Positions 1 to 6,151 are shown, numbered from the stretch's first letter. The stretch is DNA of 9,887 nt from a bacterium (GCA_016192885.1 JACPTH010000020.1:1-9887), one strand, 5' to 3'. Made by a program: numbers and translations. The notes: a model not told the origin generated them from the letters alone.

Positions 1-275
1 CGTATTTTTCGACCGACGCATCGGAAAAGTTCCCCGGTTTTTTAAAAAGATTCGTCAAAATTCCATAGCATTGTGGCCCGCTTGCGGCTAAGTTCAACCC
101 AGGTTTTTACGTCGGCTTCGCGCCATAAAAACCTAAGGCTTTAAACGTCATTGATTCCATGTTGACCAAAAAGAAAATGCTGGACTTGCTAAAAGGGGAG
201 CTATCGAAAGTTTTTTAAGCCACCTATGCAGAGGTATCAAAGAGCTGAAAGCAAAATGCATGATTGTGATTGATT
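1..275. other. Left flank with no confident gene
   Basis: I see no gene with a start, ribosome binding site and family resemblance here. One plus-strand frame (3-218) reads protein-like but is cut by stops at 66-68 and 126-128. Its last piece, from ATG 159 to TAA 218, would encode only 19 residues and has no ribosome binding site. A second frame is open from the left edge to TAA 89-91. These may be remnants of a decayed gene or chance. The stretch also holds a perfect 9-bp inverted repeat, listed separately. No convincing promoter for brnT could be picked out. Confidence 0.5.
101..134. repeat. Inverted repeat / hairpin upstream of brnT
   Basis: AGGTTTTTA (101-109) and TAAAAACCT (126-134) are perfect 9-bp reverse complements around a 16-base loop. 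The loop can add a 3-bp GGC/GCC stem (114-116 with 122-124). No T-tract follows the right arm, so it is not an ordinary plus-strand terminator. Its role is unknown. Confidence 0.5.
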
Positions 276-551
276 ATGGAATTTGAATGGGATGAAGCAA
301 AGAATCAGGTAAATAAAGCTAAACGTGGAATTGACTTTAAAGATGCAAAGCAGGTTTTTGACGGAAGGACAATTAGTTTTATTGACCATCGATTTGATTA
401 TGGCAAAGAAAGAGAAGTAACATTGGGAATGCTTGGGGAAATGGTCGTGGTGATTGTTCACACCACCAGGGGTGAAAAAATCAGAATAATTTCAATGAGG
501 AAAGCTAGGCCAAGAGAAAGGAGGTTTTATGAAGAGGAAGTTTTTCTCTGA
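276..551 (+). CDS. brnT: BrnT family type II toxin (DUF497)
   Basis: BrnT is the ribonuclease toxin of the BrnT/BrnA system; in the family it lowers translation by cutting RNA and is neutralised by BrnA. The 91-residue product has the family layout: N-terminal FEWDEAKN, then GIDFKDAKQVF, a central D-x-R-x-x-YGKERE segment, a strand-rich VVVIVHTTRG, and the closing RIISMRKARPRERRFYEE stretch. Length is typical (about 90-95). I chose ATG 276, which gives the usual MxFEWD start; an in-frame TTG at 270 is possible. No clear Shine-Dalgarno precedes either. The last 23 bases overlap brnA, so the two are co-translated. In known systems BrnA, alone or with BrnT, represses the shared promoter. Nothing looks broken, so I expect a functional toxin. 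Confidence 0.93.
   Translation: MEFEWDEAKNQVNKAKRGIDFKDAKQVFDGRTISFIDHRFDYGKEREVTLGMLGEMVVVIVHTTRGEKIRIISMRKARPRERRFYEEEVFL
520..524 (+). promoter_or_regulatory. Strong ribosome binding site of brnA inside brnT
   Basis: GGAGG at 520-524 lies four bases before the brnA ATG at 529, inside the end of brnT. It settles the antitoxin start. It contrasts with brnT, which has no visible Shine-Dalgarno; this would favour more antitoxin than toxin per transcript, as expected for a toxin-first operon. Confidence 0.8.
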
Positions 552-783
552 CATGGAGCGGCTTCGGAATATGAAGGATGATGAAATAGATTTGTCCGAG
601 TGTCCGGAATTGGATGACGAATTTTTTAGAACGGCGACCGTGGTAAAACCGGAAAGCAAGACGACGATGCTTATTGACCGGGATATTCTCGAATGGTTCA
701 GAAGCCAAGGAGAAGGATATCAGGAAAAAATCAATCATCTTTTACGGAATTACATAAAAACCCGACAGTTAAAGAAAGCTTAA
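529..783 (+). CDS. brnA: BrnA family antitoxin, ribbon-helix-helix DNA-binding protein
   Basis: BrnA binds and neutralises BrnT and represses the operon through a ribbon-helix-helix (RHH) fold. The 84-residue protein has the BrnA order: an N-terminal acidic, flexible toxin-binding part (about residues 1-40, with DDEIDLSECPELDDEFF) and a C-terminal RHH unit. The RHH strand is at about 45-49 (TTMLI). Helix 1 (about 51-60) contains DRDILEWFRSQG, and helix 2 (about 63-77) contains YQEKINHLLRNYI. The D-x-LEWF-x-x-x-G-x-GYQ-x-x-IN pattern is characteristic. The start at 529 is fixed by GGAGG at 520-524. It overlaps brnT by 23 bp in another frame, implying coupled translation. Length is within the family's range and no defect is visible. 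Confidence 0.92.
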   Translation: MKRKFFSDMERLRNMKDDEIDLSECPELDDEFFRTATVVKPESKTTMLIDRDILEWFRSQGEGYQEKINHLLRNYIKTRQLKKA

Positions 784-805
784 AAAAACAAAGATTTTGC
801 AGGGT

Positions 806-844
806 AGCGTGGCGGAAAGAAAATCTTCCATTCCGCGCTTTTTT
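806..844 (+). terminator. Intrinsic terminator of brnT-brnA
   Basis: AGCG..CGGAA (806-809 and 813-817, with a TGG bulge) pairs with TTCCGCGCT (831-839), and the T-run 839-844 follows. It begins 22 bases after the brnA stop. An alternative 8-bp stem, AAGATTTT (791-798) with AAAATCTT (820-827), would compete with it. Confidence 0.6.
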
Positions 845-904
845 AATTTTAGAACCCTCGCCCGCCTCGGTTTGCTCCGGTTTCCGCGAATCAGCTTTTT
901 CGTT

Positions 905-1222
905 CAGGCGGGCACGCGCCTTTGGCGCTGTGGGGGTTTTGACCTTTCGAATCGCACCCCTAGCCGAGGGTTTACCCCCCCAAACCCCCTCATTCCTTGG
1001 CTTACCCCTTTGCGGTAAGGGTGCCTCTTCATTCTCATTGGGGGGGTAAACCATCTCAACAGGGGTGCTAAAATTTCAATTCACCCCGCTCGCTTCTCAT
1101 TCGCTCATTCAGTCGTCATCCTTGACTCCTTCAGTCGCTTACTCGTCGCTCGCCTCCCTCTTGAAATTTTTACGAAAAATCAAAACCCCCACGGCTTCCC
1201 CTTCGGTGAAGCCGCCCGCCTG
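905..1222. repeat. Nested inverted-repeat element, about 320 bp
   Basis: Several long complementary pairs fit one branched fold. An outer 9-bp pair joins 905-913 (CAGGCGGGC) and 1214-1222 (GCCCGCCTG). A second, matching 15 of 16, joins 927-942 and 1180-1195; its single mismatch is a G-U-type pair. Inside lie two side-by-side arms: a perfect 13-bp pair, 969-981 (GGTTTACCCCCCC) with 1040-1052, and a perfect 10-bp pair, 1070-1079 (AAAATTTCAA) with 1161-1170. The first arm contains a smaller hairpin, CTTACC/GGTAAG (1001-1006 with 1014-1019). Alternative stems exist at 1062-1067 with 1082-1087 and at 1192-1214. It could be a structured RNA, a small non-autonomous mobile element, or a protein-binding region. 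I do not recognise a named family. Confidence 0.6.
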
Positions 1223-1408
1223 TTTCACTCGCATTCCATCTTTCATGGTTTTTCCAGCGTGTACCCGGGGCATCCCCGTTTCGCATCGTGGGTTCCCACC
1301 GAAAAGGCAGAAATAGCCGAAAAATAGCTGATGTTGTGGTTGGGGCAATCTTCGGAAAATAGATAAGATGTCCCCGAACACACGGAACACAAAGCCTCTT
1401 AGGTACGC

Positions 1409-1435
1409 TATACTAGCAAAAACTTTTGTCAGAGG
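1409..1435 (+). promoter_or_regulatory. Probable -10 box and ribosome binding site of the Sel1 gene
   Basis: TATACT at 1409-1414 matches the sigma70 -10 consensus at five of six positions. I see no good -35 hexamer at the expected distance. AGAGG at 1431-1435, six bases before ATG 1442, is the likely ribosome binding site and favours that ATG over the in-frame TTG at 1436. Confidence 0.4.
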
Positions 1436-1441
1436 TTGCCT

Positions 1442-2302
1442 ATGAAAATGCTAGCTTTGGTGGCGATTTTTTTGCTTACTTGTTCGATTGGGTTTGCGGT
1501 TGAGGTCAATATTGATGAGTTGCGAAAAGCTGCGGAACAAGGGTACTCTGCCGCTCAAGGGAGCCTTGGGCTTTGTTACGACCTGGGGCAAGGCGTTCCG
1601 CAAGATTACAAAGAAGCAGCGAAATGGTATCAGAAAGCTGCTGAACAAGGGAACCCTGCCGCTCAATACCTCCTTGGGAGTTGTTACGACCTGGGGCAAG
1701 GCGTTCCGCAAGATTACAAAGAAGCCGTGAAGTGGTATCGCAAAGCCGCGGAGCAAGGGAAGGCGACGGCTCAATGGAGCCTTGGACTTTGTTACAAGCT
1801 GGGGCAAGGCGTTCCGCAAGATTACAAAGAAGCCGTGAAGTGGTATCGGAAAGCTGCGGAACAAGGGTATACTGCGGCTCAACTGAACCTTGGGAGTTAT
1901 TACAAGCTTGGGCAAGGTGTTCCACAAGATTACAAGGAAGCAGTGAAGTGGTACCGCAAAGCTGCTGAACAAGGGAATACTGACGCTCAATTCCTCCTTG
2001 GGAGTTGTTACTACCTGGGGGAAGGTGTTCCACAAGATTACAAGGATGCCGTAAAGTGGTATCGGAAAGCTGCTGAACAAGGGGATACTGCCGCTCAATA
2101 CCTCCTTGGGAGTTGTTACGACCTGGGGCAAGGCGTTCCGCAAGATTTTGTTTTGGCACACATGTGGCTTAACTTGGCTGCGGGGGAAGGGGATAAAAAT
2201 GCGCAGGAACTCAGAGATAGACTCGCAAAAAAAATGACACCAGCTCAGATCGAGAAAGCCCAAGAACTGGCTCGGAACTGGAAGCCCAAAAAAATGGAAT
2301 GA
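1442..2302 (+). CDS. Exported Sel1-repeat protein
   Basis: A 286-residue protein built almost entirely of Sel1-like repeats, TPR-related helix pairs that form a protein-binding solenoid. Residues 1-19 form a signal peptide (MK start, hydrophobic LALVAIFLLTC, likely signal peptidase cleavage after GFA). The Cys at 14 lies in LLTC, which is not a proper lipobox, so I do not call it a lipoprotein. Six full 36-residue repeats run from about residue 29 to 244, each with the pattern KAAEQG...AQ..LG..Y.LG.GVPQDY..A.KWY. A diverged cap follows, with LAAGEGDKNAQ and MTPAQIEKAQELA. Sel1 proteins act as scaffolds in envelope stress, secretion and host interaction; no specific partner can be inferred. 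ATG 1442 is preferred because of AGAGG at 1431-1435. The gene appears monocistronic. Confidence 0.9.
   Translation: MKMLALVAIFLLTCSIGFAVEVNIDELRKAAEQGYSAAQGSLGLCYDLGQGVPQDYKEAAKWYQKAAEQGNPAAQYLLGSCYDLGQGVPQDYKEAVKWYRKAAEQGKATAQWSLGLCYKLGQGVPQDYKEAVKWYRKAAEQGYTAAQLNLGSYYKLGQGVPQDYKEAVKWYRKAAEQGNTDAQFLLGSCYYLGEGVPQDYKDAVKWYRKAAEQGDTAAQYLLGSCYDLGQGVPQDFVLAHMWLNLAAGEGDKNAQELRDRLAKKMTPAQIEKAQELARNWKPKKME
1526..2173 (+). repeat. Six tandem 108-bp repeats coding Sel1 units
   Basis: Units start at 1526, 1634, 1742, 1850, 1958 and 2066, each exactly 108 bp and in frame. Repeats 2 and 6 share an exact 60-bp stretch (1656-1715 and 2088-2147), offset by four units. The core coding for LGQGVPQDYKEA is almost unchanged at the DNA level. 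This suggests recent duplication or gene conversion and predicts copy-number variation between strains. Confidence 0.9.
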
Positions 2303-2609
2303 TCGAAGCGAAGGGTAGCATTATCTCAATGTTTTCCTCATAATTGCTTTGTTTGCCTTGCTGATTTATCATAGGGGTAAGATTTTACATCATACTGAAA
2401 GGGAGTGTGTTAGTCATAATCGGTATGCAACATGATAAAGGATTTTCATAAACGATGGGAGCAAAGTTTGTACAAATCTTGACCGGGGCAAACAATTTTA
2501 GGGTATTTTTTTTGAAAAAAGAATTTTTAGTGTTGGAAAGTTATGTTTATCAATTTCATACGGGAATTCACTTTTCGCCCCCAAAAAAATTACGCGAACT
2601 GTGATTTAC
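2303..2609. other. Intergenic stretch without a recognisable gene
   Basis: AT-rich sequence between the Sel1 gene and the promoter of the next gene. Only very short frames occur, for example 16 codons from ATG 2430, without a ribosome binding site. TTGACC at 2479-2484 has no good partner at 16-18 bases. No clear terminator follows the Sel1 gene. A T-run/A-run pair near 2505-2520 could form only a weak AT hairpin. Confidence 0.5.
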
Positions 2610-2639
2610 TTGAAACAAAATACGTTTTGTCTTCATAAT
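2610..2639 (+). promoter_or_regulatory. Sigma70-type promoter with a palindrome in the spacer
   Basis: TTGAAA (2610-2615) and CATAAT (2634-2639), each five of six to consensus, are separated by 18 bp. Transcription would start near 2646, giving a short leader with the ribosome binding site AAGGAG at 2649-2654, eight bases before ATG 2663. The spacer holds the palindrome ACAAAA-TACG-TTTTGT (2615-2630). It extends to GAA/TTC flanks if one extra C is allowed (2612-2634). A repressor bound there would block RNA polymerase; this is inference. Confidence 0.55.
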
Positions 2640-2662
2640 ATTAATTGAAAGGAGTTACATCC

Positions 2663-4006
2663 ATGCTTTCAAAAAAAACCTGTAGGCGTTTTTCACTCGT
2701 TACCCTTCTTTTCTTTTTTCTATCCCTTGAGGGAGTCAGGGTTCTGGCCCAAGACATCCTTGACTCTCCAACCACCCAGGAAGGTTTTTCAACAACCGGA
2801 ACCGGTGGAAACACCGGGACCTCTTCCACAAGCAATCCAAGCACCGGAACCGGAGATGGAACTAGCACATCAAATTCAAACGCCGGCACCGAAGTGGCCG
2901 CGGAACCCTTGACCGTTCCCAAGAACGAGGAAGAATGCGTGTTGGTCGAACCTTTTGGAAGATACAATATTCCCGCCTTGGAAATCGCTGAGGGAGAAAG
3001 TTGGAACCGAGGACCCTGCGGGCAATTCGCGATGACTTCGTCCATGAAAGGGCGCGGAAAAAACGTTCGTTTTGTTAACGTTCTTAAGGAAATGAATCCG
3101 CTTAACATTTTCACCGTTCCGGTTGACCTTGTACGTTTTGCGATAAGCAAGGGATTTTCTTGCTCCCAGGAAAGTCATCAAAGCATTAATCGGCTTTTGA
3201 GCGAGATTAGATCGACCAAGCGCTCGGTATTGTGCCTGGTTCATGCGTCAGAATTGGAGAAGAGCGGCGATTCATATAAAATCAAGAAACAAAATGAGCC
3301 CCATTGGGTAAATGTTGTTGGATTCCGCCTTGCAAAGGGTGAACCTAAGGAAATTTTTTTGAAAGATTCTTATTGGGCAAATGGAAGCGGTAAAGTTAAA
3401 TCCATGCCGGTAAGTGAGTTTGACTTTCTCTGGAAAGAGAATGTCGGTATTGCCAAGGTTATGCTCGACCCCAAAAGGCTTCTACTGATTCTTGGAGCGG
3501 CTGACAGCGCGGATTTTTTTGACCATTTAAGCAATTATTTTACCTACATGAGCGCCGGGGAAGTGCTGGCGAGTTCGGTTACAACCGGCGCAAGGGCCTT
3601 AGATGCCATGTACAGGGGATTTATCAAGCTCTTCACCACGGGTAATCCCATGGAACTCATCCGAGGCGCCAACCATCTTGTGAGCGCAGCTACCAAACTT
3701 GTCGGCGGATTGGTCGGGTTTGTAACCGTGAAAATTGGCGAGGGGATAAGCCATGCGGGTCGCTGGTTAATGGATCAGGGCGCGAATCTCTGGAAAAATG
3801 GCGGGATCTTGGGAAAATTTGTCGCAATTCCGTTTTTGGTTTTAGGCAGCGCTCTAAAAATAATTGGCGGTGTTTTGCAGGTTGTTGGTAATTTGGTAGC
3901 CTCGGTTTTCGAATCGATTGGAAATCTTGTCGAGGATATCGCGAATGCAATAGCTGATTTCTTTGGCGCGATTCTCGATGCGATTAATCCTTTAAATTGG
4001 TTTTAA
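2663..4006 (+). CDS. Exported C39-like cysteine-peptidase protein with a hydrophobic C-terminal region
   Basis: A 447-residue protein in four parts. Residues 1-29 form a signal peptide (basic MLSKKTCRRF, hydrophobic LVTLLFFFLSL, likely cleavage after VLA). Residues about 40-80 are a low-complexity Thr/Ser/Gly/Asn linker. Residues about 92-270 resemble papain-fold C39-like peptidases: Cys119 in NRGPCGQFAM, His214 in EPHWVNVVGF, and Asp235 in FLKDSYW give the Cys-His-Asp order and spacing, and DLVRFAISKG suits the fold. Residues about 275-447 are Gly/Ala-rich, with hydrophobic and amphipathic helices (for example 335-356 and 383-412), ending in NPLNWF. The start at ATG 2663 is set by AAGGAG at 2649-2654; an in-frame TTG at 2645 is unlikely. 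It has its own promoter and terminator. Substrate and role of the tail are unknown. A membrane-active or secretion-related tail is inference, and the active-site assignment is by motif only. Confidence 0.75.
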   Translation: MLSKKTCRRFSLVTLLFFFLSLEGVRVLAQDILDSPTTQEGFSTTGTGGNTGTSSTSNPSTGTGDGTSTSNSNAGTEVAAEPLTVPKNEEECVLVEPFGRYNIPALEIAEGESWNRGPCGQFAMTSSMKGRGKNVRFVNVLKEMNPLNIFTVPVDLVRFAISKGFSCSQESHQSINRLLSEIRSTKRSVLCLVHASELEKSGDSYKIKKQNEPHWVNVVGFRLAKGEPKEIFLKDSYWANGSGKVKSMPVSEFDFLWKENVGIAKVMLDPKRLLLILGAADSADFFDHLSNYFTYMSAGEVLASSVTTGARALDAMYRGFIKLFTTGNPMELIRGANHLVSAATKLVGGLVGFVTVKIGEGISHAGRWLMDQGANLWKNGGILGKFVAIPFLVLGSALKIIGGVLQVVGNLVASVFESIGNLVEDIANAIADFFGAILDAINPLNWF

Positions 4007-4040
4007 TCCCAGTTCCAATTGTTCAAAAAAGTGAAGAATA

Positions 4041-4082
4041 GGGTGGTTCGAATCTCTAAGATTTTCGGGCCGCCCTTTTTTT
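4041..4082 (+). terminator. Intrinsic terminator after the C39-like gene
   Basis: GGGTGG (4041-4046) pairs with CCGCCC (4070-4075), including one G-U pair. The stem continues inward through TTCGAATCT with AGATTTTCGGG (two wobbles and a small bulge) to a three-base loop at 4056-4058. Seven Ts follow at 4076-4082. This is the strongest plus-strand terminator in the window. It ends five bases before the next ATG, so it also sits where that gene's leader should be. Confidence 0.8.
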
Positions 4083-4087
4083 GTTTT

Positions 4088-5200
4088 ATGAAATTACGAA
4101 TGAAAATGCAAAAAAGATTTTTCCAAGCAATAGGATTTCTTTTTTTCACCCAATTGTTGTTCCCTCAAGTTTCTGGCGGAAATCAATATAAATTTCAAGT
4201 TTCGGTTGATCCTAGAGTTGAATTGGTGAGCATCGCATTTTATCTCGCAGGGAATCCGGAGTATCGGAAAGGCCGTATTAATTCTTATCTGGTTGAAATT
4301 GAATCTAATTTTGGGTCAAATCGGCATCCATTAGTTCTTGAGGCGATTCGTCTCAGGCAAAAAAGAGGAATTTCATACGACGCTCCGATGAGTTTGGCGA
4401 TTCATGTCTCGAACGACGGAAATTTTCAAGAACGAATCCCATTTTCACCCATTCCTGAAGGTCTTGACAAAAGATGGACCTCCGATGAATCACGAAAATT
4501 TTGTCTTTTAGCCCGGGAATTTTCGAAACAGACGAACTTTCAGGTTTTTTTTGACGGTCACAAGCTTTTTTACGAACAAGCCGTAAAACGTTTAAGAAAC
4601 TTACTTGACACTAACGCTCATGGGGAATGGTTCGATCGCTTTTTCGGGTTTACCCCAAAAGGTAAATTCAATATTATTTTAGCGCCGGTAAACGGGCCTC
4701 ATAGCTATGGTCCAAGGTTTATTTCCGGAGACACCCAGGAATTTTATTGCATCCTTGGAATTTGGGGTAGCGACCCGGGGGGAAATCCTTACTTTGAAAA
4801 GGATACCATTCCTTGGATAATGCATGAGTTTAGCCATTCATACCTGAATCCGCTAGTTTCAAAATTTGAGACCAAGCTTGCTTCTGCTGGGTCTATCCTT
4901 TTTGAGGCCGCAAAGCCTAAAATGCTCAAAATGGCTTACGTAGATTGGAAGACCATGATAGAAGAATCGCTTGTACGCGCGGTGGTCATTCAATACGTTT
5001 CGGCATACGACGGGGTAAGCTCCGCTGAAAAGCTGGTTCAAACCGAGATTCAAAACGGCTTTCCATGTATGCGGGAATTGGTCGATTTGTTGGGGGAGTT
5101 TGAAAGAACTCGTGAAGCCCATGCTTCCTTAGAAACTTTCTTTCCCCGCGTTGTGGATCTTTTTAACGCCTATTCGAAAAACTTGGTTAAGAAAGAATAG
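4088..5200 (+). CDS. Exported DUF4932-like protein with an HEFSH zinc-metallopeptidase motif
   Basis: A 370-residue protein from ATG 4088; ATG 4106 would give 364. The N-terminus MQKRFFQAIGFLFFTQLLFPQVSG is basic then hydrophobic, a likely signal peptide cleaved near VSG, so it is exported. The rest resembles the DUF4932 family: VDPRVELVSIAFYLAGNPEY near residues 40-59, YDAPMSLAIHV near 97-107, and HEFSHSYLNP at 246-255. HEFSH is an HExxH zinc site (His246, Glu247, His250). Glu292 or Glu293 in IEESLVRA is a reasonable third ligand, as in gluzincin-like peptidases. Family activity is not established to my knowledge. No Shine-Dalgarno precedes either ATG, and the upstream terminator ends at 4082, so initiation is leaderless or depends on read-through. 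Next to the C39-like gene, it makes a pair of exported peptidase-like proteins. Confidence 0.75.
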   Translation: MKLRMKMQKRFFQAIGFLFFTQLLFPQVSGGNQYKFQVSVDPRVELVSIAFYLAGNPEYRKGRINSYLVEIESNFGSNRHPLVLEAIRLRQKRGISYDAPMSLAIHVSNDGNFQERIPFSPIPEGLDKRWTSDESRKFCLLAREFSKQTNFQVFFDGHKLFYEQAVKRLRNLLDTNAHGEWFDRFFGFTPKGKFNIILAPVNGPHSYGPRFISGDTQEFYCILGIWGSDPGGNPYFEKDTIPWIMHEFSHSYLNPLVSKFETKLASAGSILFEAAKPKMLKMAYVDWKTMIEESLVRAVVIQYVSAYDGVSSAEKLVQTEIQNGFPCMRELVDLLGEFERTREAHASLETFFPRVVDLFNAYSKNLVKKE

Positions 5201-5281
5201 GGTTTATAGATTTATCTGTTTCCAGCGATTGTCATTCTATGGTAAACTTCCAACGATTTCTATTAGAAAGTCAGAGATGCC

Positions 5282-6151
5282 ATGGCGCCGGATGAATCCT
5301 TTTCCTTTCTTCCAAAACTAAAGCCTCTTTTAGCCGCCTTATTGGAAAAGTTCAAGGCGGGGGATTACATAACCCGCCGGGAATCCGCGATTGCGTTGTC
5401 CAAGTTTAAGGGGGAAAGAGCCACTGATTTTCTCCTTGAAACTTTTGAGAGCGATAACATACAAGATTTTTTGGCTTTGGCTTTGGGTAACTTGGATAAC
5501 CAAAAGGCGATTTCCTTGCTTATTCACGCTTTGAATGATTCTCAATATGAAGTTAGGTTTAATGCCGCCCGAGCGCTGGGAATGATCCAAAACAACGAAG
5601 CTTTCAATGTACTAATGGAAGCATTAAACGAGTACGCCGATAACATTATTTCCGGCGGTGGGGCAAAAGAAAAGCAAAGCAGATTGTTCTTTGAGGAAGA
5701 AACCATTATTTCAGCTATAACATCTCTTGGGAAGCTGAAAAACCATCTTTCTACCGCGCTTCTTAAGAGAATTCTTGCGCAGGAAAAGAGCCCGCGCATT
5801 CGTTCCGCGGTAATTATAGCATTAGGTTTGATGGCCAGCGAAAGAATGCTTCCCATATTTCAAGCCGCTCTTCGTGATGAAGACTCGCGAGTTAGGGCAA
5901 ATGCGATTGAAGCGATTGAATCAATCAAGTCATCTTCGGTCGTTGGGATTTTACAGCCTTACCTTGAAGATTGCAGTAATCGCGTTCGGGCTAACGTTGC
6001 CAAGGCGATTTGGCGATACGGCGATTTTGACGTAAGCGAAACAATGTCTGAAATGTTGGAAAGCCAAGACAAATGGCAACGCGCTTCCGCCGCCTACGCG
6101 TTGGGTGAAATACGGACCCTGACGTTAGACGCAATGCCGTTCATGCTCTAA
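5282..6151 (+). CDS. HEAT-repeat protein, fragment 1 of a frame-broken HEAT/TPR gene
   Basis: A 289-residue reading frame of HEAT (PBS-lyase-like) repeats, a helical solenoid for protein binding. Repeat cores are visible at about 91-100 (VRFNAARALG), 173-182 (IRSAVIIALG), 204-212 (VRANAIEAI), 235-243 (VRANVAKAI) and 265-277 (WQRASAAYALGEI), spaced 30-31 residues in the second half. There is no signal peptide, so it is probably cytoplasmic. After Ile277 (codon near 6110) the frame leaves the family pattern and stops. The pattern resumes at once in another frame (see the next entry), so the final 12 residues are out-of-frame reading. Start ATG 5282 is the first good in-frame start; only a weak AGAG precedes it. 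It was probably the N-terminus of one longer protein running to 7426. Confidence 0.75.
   Translation: MAPDESFSFLPKLKPLLAALLEKFKAGDYITRRESAIALSKFKGERATDFLLETFESDNIQDFLALALGNLDNQKAISLLIHALNDSQYEVRFNAARALGMIQNNEAFNVLMEALNEYADNIISGGGAKEKQSRLFFEEETIISAITSLGKLKNHLSTALLKRILAQEKSPRIRSAVIIALGLMASERMLPIFQAALRDEDSRVRANAIEAIESIKSSSVVGILQPYLEDCSNRVRANVAKAIWRYGDFDVSETMSEMLESQDKWQRASAAYALGEIRTLTLDAMPFML

Larger units (their letters stand above)
845..1441. other. Gene-free, hairpin-rich intergenic region
   Basis: About 600 bases with no supported gene. Frames that stay open on either strand lack ribosome binding sites, run through the inverted repeats, and resemble no family I know. The left and middle parts are rich in C and G homopolymer blocks and hold the nested inverted repeats described separately. 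The part from about 1082 to 1160 is pyrimidine-rich on this strand, with CTCGCT- and TTCAGTCG-like motifs repeated imperfectly. Small hairpins also occur at 1266-1278 (CGGGG/CCCCG) and 1288-1299 (GTGGG/CCCAC). The right end carries the likely Sel1-gene promoter elements. Confidence 0.6.

Noticed and set aside
71..105. tRNA-like words (CCGC-TT-GCGG hairpin followed by AGTTCAACCC)
   Set aside because: No acceptor stem or complete cloverleaf can be built around them.
693..1054. Long open frames on both strands across the region after brnA
   Set aside because: They overlap brnA or run through the inverted repeats, have no ribosome binding sites, and show low-complexity sequence resembling no family.
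1475..1500. Lipoprotein signal in the Sel1 protein
   Set aside because: LLTC lacks Gly, Ala or Ser before the Cys, and a normal signal peptidase I site follows it at GFA.
1526..2173. CRISPR-like periodic repeats
   Set aside because: The 108-bp units are contiguous, in frame and coding for Sel1 repeats, with no repeat/spacer alternation.
1451..2263. Long antisense frames opposite the Sel1 gene
   Set aside because: They are by-products of the 108-bp periodicity and the codon pattern of the real gene; the sense frame has a signal peptide and the Sel1 consensus.
2479..2509. Promoter with -35 TTGACC in the intergenic stretch
   Set aside because: The best -10-like hexamer lies 19 bp away and matches poorly; the promoter at 2610-2639 is better in sequence, spacing and position.
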